Source: an uncultured Acidimicrobiaceae bacterium (lineage in GTDB: Bacteria > Actinomycetota > Acidimicrobiia > Acidimicrobiales > Ilumatobacteraceae). From it: a stretch of DNA of 34,820 nucleotides. The DNA is taken from the NCBI GenBank assembly GCA_903919215.1, contig CAIXHI010000501.1, positions 1 to 34,820 on the forward strand, in the 5' to 3' direction. The translations under genes and the position numbers were made by a program. Shown in pieces: positions 16,315 to 23,665 of this stretch (positions are counted from its first letter, which is position 1; the number at the start of each line of letters is the position of its first letter). The notes under the pieces are model-generated. The model did no database searches. It saw only the letters and a list, made by a program, of their open reading frames with translations, and was not told the DNA's origin.

Positions 16315-16929
16315 ATGCGGCTTGAAGCGTTCACCCTCGGCGGAACCCACGTGCGGTTGGTGCCGCTCACCCGGGCACTCGCGCCCGCCCTCTTGGTCGC
16401 AGCCAACCGTGACCGGTCGACATTCGGGTTCACCGCCGTGCCCGACGACCTGACGTCGATGGAGGCCTACATCGACGGACTGCTCGCCGACGCCCAGCGC
16501 GACGCTGCGGTGCCGTTCGCCCAGGTGCGCGTCGCCGACGGCGCCCCGGTCGGGTGCACCCGGTTCATGAACATCCTGTGGTGGCCCGATCGCTCCACGC
16601 CGATCGAGGTCGAGATCGGTGGCACCTGGCTGGCTACCGACGCACAGCGCTCACCGATCAACACCGAGGCCAAGTTGCTGTTGCTGCGCCACGCGTTCGA
16701 GCAGTGGCACGTCGCGCGTGTGGCGATCTGCACCGATGCCCGCAACGAACGCAGCCGCGCCGCCATCGAACGCCTCGGCGGACGCCTCGAAGGCATCCTG
16801 CGCAACCACCGGCCGTCGGCGGGGCACTCCACCTCCCCCGGCACCCCGCGCGACACCGCCGCCTACTCGATCATCGACACCGAATGGCCCGCTGTCCGCG
16901 ATCGGCTCGAGGCCCGGCTACATGGCTGA
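16315..16929 (+). CDS. GNAT acetyltransferase, RimJ/RimL type
   Basis: 204 residues from ATG at 16315; the track start (TTG at 16288) overlaps the divergent promoter region. The C-terminal half carries the acetyl-CoA fold: [31 protein letters not shown] near 98-129, then [31 protein letters not shown] near 135-165. These are the usual marks of N-terminal-alanine or small-molecule GNATs; the acceptor is unknown. The last codons overlap a vestigial ORF that looks like the start of a dehydrogenase. Confidence 0.88.
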   Translation: MRLEAFTLGGTHVRLVPLTRALAPALLVAANRDRSTFGFTAVPDDLTSMEAYIDGLLADAQRDAAVPFAQVRVADGAPVGCTRFMNILWWPDRSTPIEVEIGGTWLATDAQRSPINTEAKLLLLRHAFEQWHVARVAICTDARNERSRAAIERLGGRLEGILRNHRPSAGHSTSPGTPRDTAAYSIIDTEWPAVRDRLEARLHG

Positions 16930-16963
16930 CCGTCCCGTCCTGCTGGTCACCGGCGGTCGCTGA
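16922..16963 (+). pseudogene. Vestige of a short-chain dehydrogenase gene start
   Basis: ATG at 16922, overlapping the GNAT stop, encodes only [13 protein letters not shown] before TGA. This reads like the first strand and the beginning of the TGGxxGxG nucleotide motif of an SDR enzyme, then stops. No continuation is visible in any frame in the next 85 bp, so the remainder appears deleted. It could also be chance, as the piece is very short. Confidence 0.35.
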
Positions 16964-16986
16964 GCCAACCGTCGAATTGTGAACAG

Positions 16987-17007
16987 CGTGTGTACGTCGC
17001 ACACACG
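16987..17007. promoter_or_regulatory. Inverted repeat upstream of the tandem flavodoxin-like genes
   Basis: CGTGTGT-acgtcgc-ACACACG: perfect 7-bp arms 7 nt apart, 42 bp before the first gene. Size and symmetry fit a dimeric regulator such as TetR or MarR type, but no such regulator gene is in the window. Confidence 0.45.
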
Positions 17008-17048
17008 ATGTTCAGCGGTCCCGCCCTCATGGTTAACGTCACCATTGC

Positions 17049-17633
17049 ATGGAGGTTCTGCTGGTACTCGCTCATCCCAACCCGGACAGCTTCAGCCATG
17101 CCATTGCTGATCGCGGACGGCGGGCGGCGGAGTCGGCCGGACACACGGTGCACCTGCTCGATCTCTACGCGCTCGGCAGTTCTGCAGCGATGAGCGCTGC
17201 TGAACACGCGGCGTACCACACGGACGACCCGATCGTGTCGCCAATGGTCGCCGAGCACGCAGCGCTGGTGAAGTCCTGTCAGGCGATGGTGTTCGTCTAC
17301 CCCACGTGGTGGAGCAGCCATCCGGCCATCCTCAAAGGCTGGCTCGAGCGAGTGCTGGTGCCCGGCGTCGGCTTCGTCTTCAACAGCCGCGGCAACGTGC
17401 GGCCGGGTCTGGGCAATATCTCCAAGATCGTCGGCGTCACCACCTACGGGTCGCCTCGCACCTATGTGCGGCTGATCAACGACAACGGTCGCCGCGCACT
17501 GATGCGAACGCTGCGCCTGAATGCGGCGAGCGCTCGTTCGAAGTGGCTCGGGCTGTACGCCTTGGACACGACCACCGAGGCAGTCCGAGAGAAGTTCCTC
17601 CGTCGCGTCGAGAAGACAATGAGATCGCTGTGA
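17049..17633 (+). CDS. Flavodoxin-fold NAD(P)H:quinone oxidoreductase (first of tandem pair)
   Basis: 194 residues of the NQO1/KefF/MdaB-like family. MEVLLVLAHPNPDSFSHAI is the FMN-binding first loop, and MVFVYPTWWSSHPAILKGWLERVL (from about residue 80) is the family's second FMN loop. VTTYGSPRTYV and the Arg-rich end are shared with the next gene. It would use FMN or FAD to reduce quinones or related electrophiles. The start is set by the fold; TAACGT lies 9 nt upstream and no ribosome site is seen. Its stop overlaps the next start by 4 nt. Confidence 0.9.
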   Translation: MEVLLVLAHPNPDSFSHAIADRGRRAAESAGHTVHLLDLYALGSSAAMSAAEHAAYHTDDPIVSPMVAEHAALVKSCQAMVFVYPTWWSSHPAILKGWLERVLVPGVGFVFNSRGNVRPGLGNISKIVGVTTYGSPRTYVRLINDNGRRALMRTLRLNAASARSKWLGLYALDTTTEAVREKFLRRVEKTMRSL

Positions 17634-18220
17634 AGGTGCTCGTCGTCTATTGCCACCCCGTCGAGGGGTCCTTCACCTCGGCGCTACGCGACCGGGTCCT
17701 TGCCGGACTGCACGCAGGCGGACACGAGACGCGCCTCACTGATCTGTACGCAGATGGCTTCCGACCGGAGTTGTCGGCGTGGGAACTCGCCAACCACCTG
17801 GCACCACCGGAGCAGAAGCCAGAGATCGGGCCGTACGCAACCGACCTGATGTGGTGCGATGCGCTGGTGCTGGTGTACCCCACGTGGTGGAGTGGGCAAC
17901 CGGGGATGCTGAAGGGCTGGATCGACCGGGTGTGGGTCGCCGGCGTCGCCTACGACCTGCCGGAGGGAGCGAACCGCATTCGCCCGCAGTTGAAGAACGT
18001 CCGCCGCATCGTCACCGTCACCACGCACGGCTCGTCGAAGTTCGTCAACGCACTGCAGGGCGAGGGTGGCAAACGTGTCGTCAACCGTTCGCTCCGGGTG
18101 CTGTGCAACACGTTCGCCCGCACGACGTGGGTGGCCCTCTACGGCATCGACCGTTGCTCCGCCGAACAGCGTGAGGCCTTCCTGGCCAAGGCCGAACGCA
18201 CGATGCGACGTCTGCGCTGA
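17630..18220 (+). CDS. Flavodoxin-fold NAD(P)H:quinone oxidoreductase (second of tandem pair)
   Basis: 196 residues from a GTG whose last two bases form the previous gene's TGA (GTGA overlap). The track start at 17306 is a frame extension inside the first gene. VKVLVVYCHPVEGSFTSAL and LVLVYPTWWSGQPGMLKGWIDRVWV mirror the first protein, as do VTTHGSSKFVN and the AERTMRRLR end, so this is a tandem duplication that has diverged. Coupled translation suggests balanced amounts, possibly a heterodimer, since NQO-type enzymes work as dimers with the active site at the interface. That last point is inference. Confidence 0.9.
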   Translation: MKVLVVYCHPVEGSFTSALRDRVLAGLHAGGHETRLTDLYADGFRPELSAWELANHLAPPEQKPEIGPYATDLMWCDALVLVYPTWWSGQPGMLKGWIDRVWVAGVAYDLPEGANRIRPQLKNVRRIVTVTTHGSSKFVNALQGEGGKRVVNRSLRVLCNTFARTTWVALYGIDRCSAEQREAFLAKAERTMRRLR

Positions 18221-18238
18221 CCACGTCCCGCCGCGCAC

Positions 18239-19429
18239 TCAGCGGTCGAAGACGGTGACCACTTCGATGTGGGGTGTGTGCGGGAACAGGTCGAGCACCG
18301 TGGAGCCCCGATGGCGGTAGCCGTGTTCTGCCAACAGCGTCGTGTCGCGGGCGAGCGACACCGGATCGCAGCTGACCAGCACCACGCGTGCGGCGCCCGT
18401 CGCTGACAGCACCTCCACGGCTGAACGACCCAGACCGGCGCGAGCCGGATCGGCGACGGCCAGATTGACAGGAGTCGGTGCCCAGCGTTCGAACATCGAC
18501 TCGACGACGACGGCCTCAGGCGCATTCACCCGTGCGTCGGCGCACGCGGAGACGGAACTCTCGACGATCACCGCGTGACTCGCGCCGAGGCCAGCAGTGA
18601 ACAGACCACACCCGCCATATGCATCCAGCAACGGCGAGCTAGGCGACACCGACCCAAGGGAGTCGCCGCACGCCTCGCGCACTGCAGCCACCAGCATTTC
18701 GGCGGCCGCCGGGCCGGACTGGAAGAACGACGCAGCGCTGACACGCAGCGAACGACCGGCGACCGTCTCGTGCAACACCGCTGCCGGGCCGACGCCGACG
18801 TGCGCCGGCAGACCGGCCAGTTGCGCGCTACCAGCGTGCGCGAACGCCGTCGCTTCGCCCGAGGCGATACCCACGCGTAGCGCCACCTCGTCGGCACCAT
18901 GGACGCGCACACCCGACAACAGCGCGGCGAGGTCGGGCGACGCGACCGGGCATGTCTCGAGCGTCACGATGCGATGGCTCGCCGCGGCGCGCAGGCCGAC
19001 ACGCCCATCGGCCGCAACTGCCAACCGCATCCCGCTGCGATAGCCCCATGGCCCGACAGCTCCACCGGCGCGCACCGTCGCGTCCGGCAACTTCGCTGTC
19101 CTCCGCAACGCGTCGGCCACGATGTCGACCTTCCACGCGAGCTGCGCCTCGGGCGAGATGTGCTGCCAACCACACCCGCCGCAACCGTTGGCGACCTCAG
19201 GGCACGGCGGAGCCACGCGATGTGGCGATGCGTCGCGGACTTCCGCCACAACAGCGCGGGCGAAGTCGCGCTTGGACATGACGATGCGCGCCTCCACGAT
19301 CTCGCCCGGCAGAGCACCGTCCACAAACACCACACGACCGTCGGGCAGGTGGCCAATTCCGTCGCCACCAGCAGCCATCTTCTCGATCCTCACCAGCGCA
19401 AGGTCGGGCGGAGGGGTCGAGTGGCTCAC
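18239..19429 (-). CDS. TRAM-domain class I SAM-dependent RNA (uracil-5) methyltransferase
   Basis: 396 residues from GTG at 19429; the track's extra 117 residues are a shadow of rpe. An N-terminal TRAM domain (VRIEKMAAGGDGIGHLPDGRVVFVDGALPGEIVEARI) is followed by a cluster motif C-x6-CGGC (CPEVANGCGGCGWQHI) and the C-terminal methyltransferase with LLDAYGGCGLFTAGL, DPARAGL and the catalytic VLVSCDPVSLARD. This is the TrmA/RlmC/RlmD family; which uridine it modifies (tRNA U54 or 23S rRNA) cannot be told. TATGCT sits exactly 6 nt before the GTG, implying a leaderless mRNA. Divergent from rpe. Confidence 0.93.
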   Translation of the reverse strand: MSHSTPPPDLALVRIEKMAAGGDGIGHLPDGRVVFVDGALPGEIVEARIVMSKRDFARAVVAEVRDASPHRVAPPCPEVANGCGGCGWQHISPEAQLAWKVDIVADALRRTAKLPDATVRAGGAVGPWGYRSGMRLAVAADGRVGLRAAASHRIVTLETCPVASPDLAALLSGVRVHGADEVALRVGIASGEATAFAHAGSAQLAGLPAHVGVGPAAVLHETVAGRSLRVSAASFFQSGPAAAEMLVAAVREACGDSLGSVSPSSPLLDAYGGCGLFTAGLGASHAVIVESSVSACADARVNAPEAVVVESMFERWAPTPVNLAVADPARAGLGRSAVEVLSATGAARVVLVSCDPVSLARDTTLLAEHGYRHRGSTVLDLFPHTPHIEVVTVFDR

Positions 19430-19435
19430 GCCGTG

Positions 19436-19476
19436 AGCATACGGACGCAGCGACGAGCCACATCGCGCACTACCCT
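19436..19476. promoter_or_regulatory. Divergent -10 boxes for the RNA methyltransferase and rpe
   Basis: Minus strand TATGCT (19441-19436) is 6 nt before the GTG at 19429; plus strand TACCCT (19471-19476) is 7 nt before the ATG at 19484. Both predict start points at or next to the start codon. No -35 consensus is clear on either side. Confidence 0.55.
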
Positions 19477-19483
19477 CGCACCG

Positions 19484-20167
19484 ATGCCGAGGATCGAGAT
19501 CGCCCCTAGTGTCCTGCCCGCTGACTTCGCCCGTCTGGGTGAAGAGGTCGCTGCGCTCGAGGCAGCCGGCGTGGATCGCATCCACTGGGACGTCATGGAC
19601 GGCCAGTTCGTACCGAACCTCACGTTCGGGCCCGCCGTGATCGCCGCCGCCCGCGCGCACACCACGTTGCCGTTCGAGGCCCACCTGATGGTGCTCACCC
19701 CCGACAACATGGCTGCCCAGTACATCGAGGCTGGCTGCCAACGGCTCACCGTCCACGCCGAGGCCTGTACTCATCTGCATCGCACACTCGGGCTGATCGA
19801 GTCGCTCGGGGCGAAGGCCTCAGTGTCGCTGAACCCGGCCACGCCGGTGTCGGCGGTCGCTCACGTGCTCGAGCTGGTCGACATGGTCCTGATCATGACC
19901 GTCAACCCCGGCTTCGGCGGCCAGCGCTACATCACGGCGATGGAACCAAAGATTCGCGAACTGCGGGCGATGATCGCCGCACAAGGGCTCACCGATCGGG
20001 TCGACATCGAGGTCGACGGCGGTATCGGGCCGACTACCGTCGCCGCTGCTGTCGGCGCGGGCGCCAACATCCTCGTGGCCGGCAGCGCCCTGTTCCGCGA
20101 CCCCGAAGGGTTGGCACACGCCGTCGCCGAACTGCGTGCGGGCGCCGAAGCAGCCCTCACCCTCTGA
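19484..20167 (+). CDS. rpe: Ribulose-phosphate 3-epimerase
   Basis: 227 residues from ATG at 19484; the track ORF is a long upstream extension through the divergent gene. TIM-barrel epimerase motifs: IAPSVLPADFARL, HWDVMDGQFVPNLTFG (metal His/Asp), HLMV, MTVNPGFGGQ phosphate loop and VDGGI. It interconverts ribulose-5-phosphate and xylulose-5-phosphate in the pentose phosphate pathway. No ribosome site; TACCCT 7 nt upstream suggests a near-leaderless transcript. Its end overlaps the converging gene's end by 11 nt. Confidence 0.97.
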   Translation: MPRIEIAPSVLPADFARLGEEVAALEAAGVDRIHWDVMDGQFVPNLTFGPAVIAAARAHTTLPFEAHLMVLTPDNMAAQYIEAGCQRLTVHAEACTHLHRTLGLIESLGAKASVSLNPATPVSAVAHVLELVDMVLIMTVNPGFGGQRYITAMEPKIRELRAMIAAQGLTDRVDIEVDGGIGPTTVAAAVGAGANILVAGSALFRDPEGLAHAVAELRAGAEAALTL

Positions 20168-20816
20168 TGTCGCGCAGCGAACGAGCGAAGGCGAACAACG
20201 CCTGTTTGATCAGCACCAGCACGATCAGCCCGGCAAGCGCGTAGAGCAACGGCTTCAGGAACGACCAGACGATCGCGCTCCCCTGACCATGCAGCGGAGA
20301 GAGCAGACCCGAGTCCACTGACGTTCCGTCCGCGAACAGCGTTCGCACGGGATCCTCTACTCGCGGGCATGCGGTGTCACTGTCGTTGAGGCCGATCACG
20401 GCGTCACCACCGAACAAGGCAGCCGGTTCTCGGACTGCGCTCACCAATCGGCCGGTCGTCTCGTCGGCGCGTACACCGACGATGTACTGCCCGCCGACCG
20501 ACAAGAAACGCGCCTCTGGTCCGTACCGCACGTCGGTCTCGCCGGCGATGAGATACGCGCCAAGGTCGCCAGAGAGCTGGCGGTCGATACTGAGACGCGC
20601 AGTCGTGGGGTGCACCGGATCGTCGAGTGCCGTGATCGTGCCGGTGAACACCGCCAAGGCCGGCGCAGGAGCCAGGCAACCGGCAGGAACGACAATCAGC
20701 GGCCCCATCGGTGCGACCGTGCCCGGAGGAGCGGTCTCGGCGAAGGCACGGCCAGCGCCAAGAACGGTGCCGATCGTGGCCATCAGGCCGAGGCACGCCC
20801 AGAGCATCCGTCGCAT
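20157..20816 (-). CDS. Exported, C-terminally anchored protein, function unknown
   Basis: 219 residues. Signal peptide ending AGRAFA|ET (cleavage near 26), an exported domain with three cysteines (47, 150 and signal Cys8), and a C-terminal membrane segment at about 187-206 with a basic cytoplasmic end. The stretch VFTGTITALDDP ... GGQYIVGVRAD looks like the OB-like fold of TIMP/netrin-type secreted proteins, which is a weak impression. TAGCGT is exactly 6 nt before the ATG, so the mRNA should be leaderless. Divergent from the small membrane peptide gene. Confidence 0.78.
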   Translation of the reverse strand: MRRMLWACLGLMATIGTVLGAGRAFAETAPPGTVAPMGPLIVVPAGCLAPAPALAVFTGTITALDDPVHPTTARLSIDRQLSGDLGAYLIAGETDVRYGPEARFLSVGGQYIVGVRADETTGRLVSAVREPAALFGGDAVIGLNDSDTACPRVEDPVRTLFADGTSVDSGLLSPLHGQGSAIVWSFLKPLLYALAGLIVLVLIKQALFAFARSLRDIRG

Positions 20817-20822
20817 GCGCTC

Positions 20823-20864
20823 ACGCTAGTGACCATGGGCGCAGATGCGATGGCAGGCCATACT
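20823..20864. promoter_or_regulatory. Divergent -10 boxes for the anchored protein and the 36-residue peptide
   Basis: Minus strand TAGCGT (20828-20823), 6 nt before the ATG at 20816; plus strand CATACT (20859-20864), 6 nt before the ATG at 20871. Both place the transcription start on the A of the ATG. Confidence 0.5.
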
Positions 20865-20870
20865 GGGAAG

Positions 20871-20981
20871 ATGGGCTTTGACTCGACTCGTCCGAAGGTG
20901 GTCAAACGGGGCGATTACGTGGTGATGATCGCCGCATCCGTAGTGACGGTGGCGTTGCTGCTGTGGGCCTTTCTCGGCTGA
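20871..20981 (+). CDS. Small single-TM protein (36 residues)
   Basis: Buried in a longer track ORF. From ATG at 20871 it reads MGFDSTRPKVVKRGDYV followed by one clean hydrophobic helix (residues 17-35) and a stop. A basic soluble end followed by a C-terminal membrane helix is the layout of small tail-anchored peptides. CATACT and GGGAAG just ahead of the ATG fit a leaderless start or a weak ribosome site. Function unknown. It ends 13 nt before the converging yraN stop. Confidence 0.6.
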   Translation: MGFDSTRPKVVKRGDYVVMIAASVVTVALLLWAFLG

Positions 20982-20994
20982 TCACCCAGCAGAT

Positions 20995-21348
20995 TCAGAA
21001 GGCGCACTCGATCACGTGCACCTTCGCGCCGACGACTGCGGCGACATCGAAGCGCACCTCGAACTGTCCGTGGGGACGTTCGGTTGCCAGCCAGGCCGCG
21101 GCCAGTCGCCGTAGCCGCCGTTGCTTGGCCCAGTGCACGGCGCCCTCAGGTCCGCCGTACTCGGCAGTGGCCCGCGCCTTCACTTCACAGAAGACGATCA
21201 CGCCGTCGAGCGCGAGTACGAGGTCGAGTTCGCCGAACGAGCAGCGCCAGTTCCGCGCCAGCACCTCGTAACCGCGCCGTCGGTACCAGCGCGCCGCCTC
21301 GTCCTCGCCGAAGCGCCCTCGGGCCTGTGCAGCCAGCGAGGGCGTCAG
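20995..21348 (-). CDS. YraN/UPF0102 family nuclease-like protein
   Basis: 117 residues if begun at a CTG (21348) overlapping the DUF2469 stop by 4 nt (CTGA). RGRFGEDEAARWYRRRGYEVLARNWRC, GELDLVLALDGVIVFCEVKAR and the RRLRRLAAAWL helix are the YraN core, a restriction-endonuclease-like fold with E-x-D and E-V-K residues. The only standard in-frame starts are ATG 21447 or GTG 21441, which would overlap DUF2469 by about 100 nt and add an atypical tail. Either the CTG is used or the long form is made. The family is often beside rnhB and DUF2469 in actinobacteria; its role is unsettled. Confidence 0.85.
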   Translation of the reverse strand: MTPSLAAQARGRFGEDEAARWYRRRGYEVLARNWRCSFGELDLVLALDGVIVFCEVKARATAEYGGPEGAVHWAKQRRLRRLAAAWLATERPHGQFEVRFDVAAVVGAKVHVIECAF

Positions 21349-21638
21349 ATGTCGGTCGAGGGCAGCTCTTCCACGTTGACGTCCTTGAACGTCAGCACCC
21401 TGACCTTCGGGACGAAGCGGGTCCGACGGTACATGTCCCACACCCATGCGTCACTCAACTCCACCTCGATCACCGGACGCGACGCGTCGCCACCAACGGT
21501 GAGCTTCACGTCGTTCGCCAGGTAGAAACGGCGCTCGGTCTCCACGGCGTAGCGAAACATGGCCGCGACGTCTTGGTATTCCTGAGCGAGTTGGAGCTCG
21601 CGCTCGGCCTCGAAGCTTTCGAGATCGTCAGAGCTCAA
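21345..21638 (-). CDS. DUF2469 family protein
   Basis: 97 residues. MSSDDLESFEAERELQLAQEYQDVAAMFRYAVETERRFYLANDV and AWVWDMYRRTRFVPKVRVLTFKDVNVEEL match DUF2469, a conserved actinobacterial protein (Rv2901c in M. tuberculosis). The start is TTG: an in-frame TGA lies 7 codons upstream and no ATG or GTG intervenes. In mycobacteria the order is rplS-lepB-rnhB-DUF2469-yraN; here lepB and rnhB are missing and the gene follows rplS by 28 nt. Function unknown. Confidence 0.92.
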   Translation of the reverse strand: MSSDDLESFEAERELQLAQEYQDVAAMFRYAVETERRFYLANDVKLTVGGDASRPVIEVELSDAWVWDMYRRTRFVPKVRVLTFKDVNVEELPSTDI

Positions 21639-21666
21639 AGTGGGTGCTACTCACCGATACGGCGCC

Positions 21667-22014
21667 TCAGGCGTCGCGCTTTTCCTTGATCTTGGCGGAC
21701 TTGCCAACGCGATCACGCAGGTAGTACAGCTTGGCACGACGCACGTCGCCACGCTTGATGACTTCGATCTTCTGCACCGTGGGGGTGTGCACCGGGAAGG
21801 TGCGCTCCACGCCGACGCCGTAGCTGACCTTGCGGACGGTGTAGGTCTCCTGCACGCCACTGCCATGACGGCCGATGACGTTGCCCTGGAAGACCTGGAC
21901 GCGCTCCTTGTTACCTTCGACAACCTTCACGTGCACCTTGAGCTCGTCACCGGGCCCGAACTTCGGGATGTCAGTGCGAAGGTACTGGCTGTCGACAAAA
22001 TCGGTGGACTTCAT
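21667..22014 (-). CDS. rplS: 50S ribosomal protein L19
   Basis: 115 residues from ATG at 22014; the track start is a long extension. [60 protein letters not shown] is canonical L19. The end KIKEKRDA is standard. It follows trmD by 38 nt in the usual trmD-rplS order. Confidence 0.97.
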   Translation of the reverse strand: MKSTDFVDSQYLRTDIPKFGPGDELKVHVKVVEGNKERVQVFQGNVIGRHGSGVQETYTVRKVSYGVGVERTFPVHTPTVQKIEVIKRGDVRRAKLYYLRDRVGKSAKIKEKRDA

Positions 22015-22052
22015 GGCGAGGGCTACTTTGCAGAGAGTCGTACAGGGAACGC

Positions 22053-22820
22053 TCAAGGATAGGTGAGAGAAGGGAACTCTTCCAACAATCGGCGGTCTGT
22101 TTCCGCGAGCGCTTCGAGACCACCAGGCAGTAGGTCTGGCCGATAGCGCAGCGTGCGATGGAGCGCCTGAGCTCGCCGCCAACGCTGAATCCGAGCATGG
22201 TTGCCGCTGAGCACGACCTCGGGCACCGACCACCCGCGGTACTCGGCAGGGCGCGTGTACTGCGGTTCCTCCAACAGACCCGAGGCGCCGAAGCTCTCGT
22301 TGACCGGGCTGGCAGCGTTCCCCATCGCCCCTGGCAGCAGCCGCACCACCGCCTCGATCACCAAGCAGGCCGCCACCTCGCCGCCGTTCAACACGACGTC
22401 GCCGACGCTCAGCTCACCGTCCACGAGATGCTCGCGCACACGGTGGTCGATCCCTTCGTAGCGACCACACAGCAGCGAAAAGCCCCCTGCCGGCCCGGCG
22501 CTGCCGGACCCGTCGTGCAGCGCAGCGAGTTCGTGGGCCATGGCCTGGTCGAAACGACGCCCACCAGGTCCGAGCAGGTAGAGCGGCCGCGGCGGCTGAG
22601 CGGCTTCGACGGCCGCGAACAACGGCTCAGCCTTCATCACCATGCCCGCTCCCCCACCAAAGGGTGCGTCGTCGACAGTGCGATGCACATCGGAGGTCTG
22701 TTCGCGAGGGTCGTGCAGCCGCAGATCGAGCAGACCGGTGCCGCGGGCCTTGCCCAGCAGCGACTCCGCGCAGAACGTGTCGACAAGTCCCGGGAAGATG
22801 GTGAAGACGTCGATGCGCAT
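22053..22820 (-). CDS. trmD: tRNA (guanine37-N1)-methyltransferase
   Basis: 255 residues from [11 protein letters not shown] at 22820. Knotted SPOUT motifs: [13 protein letters not shown] (50-62), LCGRYEGID (117-125) and [20 protein letters not shown]. The segment that in E. coli reads EDSF, with the catalytic Asp169, is NESF here, so the acid is Glu. TAGGCT lies 10 nt before the ATG, suggesting a promoter of its own; this is needed because a plus-strand gene separates it from rimM. Confidence 0.96.
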   Translation of the reverse strand: MRIDVFTIFPGLVDTFCAESLLGKARGTGLLDLRLHDPREQTSDVHRTVDDAPFGGGAGMVMKAEPLFAAVEAAQPPRPLYLLGPGGRRFDQAMAHELAALHDGSGSAGPAGGFSLLCGRYEGIDHRVREHLVDGELSVGDVVLNGGEVAACLVIEAVVRLLPGAMGNAASPVNESFGASGLLEEPQYTRPAEYRGWSVPEVVLSGNHARIQRWRRAQALHRTLRYRPDLLPGGLEALAETDRRLLEEFPSLTYP

Positions 22821-22830
22821 CGCGTCTGCA

Positions 22831-22836
22831 AGCCTA
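22831..22836 (-). promoter_or_regulatory. Candidate -10 box of trmD
   Basis: TAGGCT on the minus strand 10 nt before the trmD ATG, in the 22-bp gap to the divergent DUF952 gene. Confidence 0.4.
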
Positions 22837-22842
22837 CGGGTG

Positions 22843-23151
22843 ATGATCTTCCACCTCACAGACCCTGCCACCTGGACCATCTCGCTCGCCGCCGGTGAAC
22901 ACACCAGTTCCACGACCGGGCGCAGCCTCGCCGAGGAGGGTTTCATCCACTGCAGCACGGCGGCACAGTGGCCGGCCACGGTGGAACGTTTCTACGCCAG
23001 CGCCACGGAACTGCTGCTGCTGCACATCGACGAAGCGCAGCTCACCTCACCGTTGGTGTACGAGCAGCTCGACGGCGCGCCCGAACCGTTCCCGCACATC
23101 TACGGCCCCATCCCCCTCGCGGCAGTCGTCGAGGTACAGCGCCTGCGCTGA
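22843..23151 (+). CDS. DUF952 family protein
   Basis: 102 residues from ATG at 22843 (a GTG directly precedes it in frame). [62 protein letters not shown] and [19 protein letters not shown] are the hallmarks of DUF952, which is related to an ADP-ribosyl-cofactor-binding fold but has no settled role. It sits on the plus strand between trmD and rimM, breaking the usually continuous rpsP-rimM-trmD-rplS operon. Flanking gaps are only 22 and 16 bp. Confidence 0.88.
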   Translation: MIFHLTDPATWTISLAAGEHTSSTTGRSLAEEGFIHCSTAAQWPATVERFYASATELLLLHIDEAQLTSPLVYEQLDGAPEPFPHIYGPIPLAAVVEVQRLR

Positions 23152-23167
23152 CCCGACCCGCGCTACG

Positions 23168-23641
23168 TCAGAGGTCGAAGAGGCCTTCGGGCGGGTTAAT
23201 CACGATGCGTCGCGAATCGCCGAGGCCTTCCACCGACTCGATGAACACGACCGGCACCAGAGCACCGCCATCGAGTTCGAGGATGTCGTGAGCCGGGTTG
23301 GCCAACACCGAGACGCAGCGGCCGTACTCGGTGCCGTCAATGCCGACAACTGAAGCGCCGACAAGTTCATGGACGTACAGACCTTCGTGATCTGACTCCG
23401 GCAACGCTTCCGCCGACAGACGCATACCCGATCGGGCTTCGGCGACAGTGCGGTCGGGGATCTCCTCGAAGCGCACCAGCCATCGACCACCGGCCGGCCG
23501 AGCGGCCTGCACGGTGAGCCAGATGTCGCCGGCCTTCAGACGCGCACCCACCGCCAGACGTTCGGTGCGGTCAGTGAGCAGATCGACATAGATCTCGCCA
23601 CGCACTCCATGCGCGCGGCCGAGGCGGCCCACCTCAAGCAT
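23168..23641 (-). CDS. rimM: Ribosome maturation factor RimM
   Basis: 157 residues. MLEVGRLGRAHGVRGEIYVDLLTDRTERLAVGARL is the RimM N-domain and VGIDGTEYGRCVSVLANPAHDILEL ... VPVVFIESV the PRC-barrel domain. It helps 30S head assembly with S19. GGAAG precedes the ATG. It follows the KH gene by 24 nt; its 3' end faces the DUF952 gene. Confidence 0.96.
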   Translation of the reverse strand: MLEVGRLGRAHGVRGEIYVDLLTDRTERLAVGARLKAGDIWLTVQAARPAGGRWLVRFEEIPDRTVAEARSGMRLSAEALPESDHEGLYVHELVGASVVGIDGTEYGRCVSVLANPAHDILELDGGALVPVVFIESVEGLGDSRRIVINPPEGLFDL

Positions 23642-23665
23642 CGTGGGCTTCCAACATTGCGTTGG

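Noticed and set aside
17306-17629. Upstream extension of the second flavodoxin-like gene
   Set aside because: It lies in another frame of the first gene; the GTG at 17630 gives the correct N-terminus.
17049-18220. Tandem flavodoxin-like genes as recent transfer
   Set aside because: Codon style and GC content look like the neighbours and there are no mobile-element marks.
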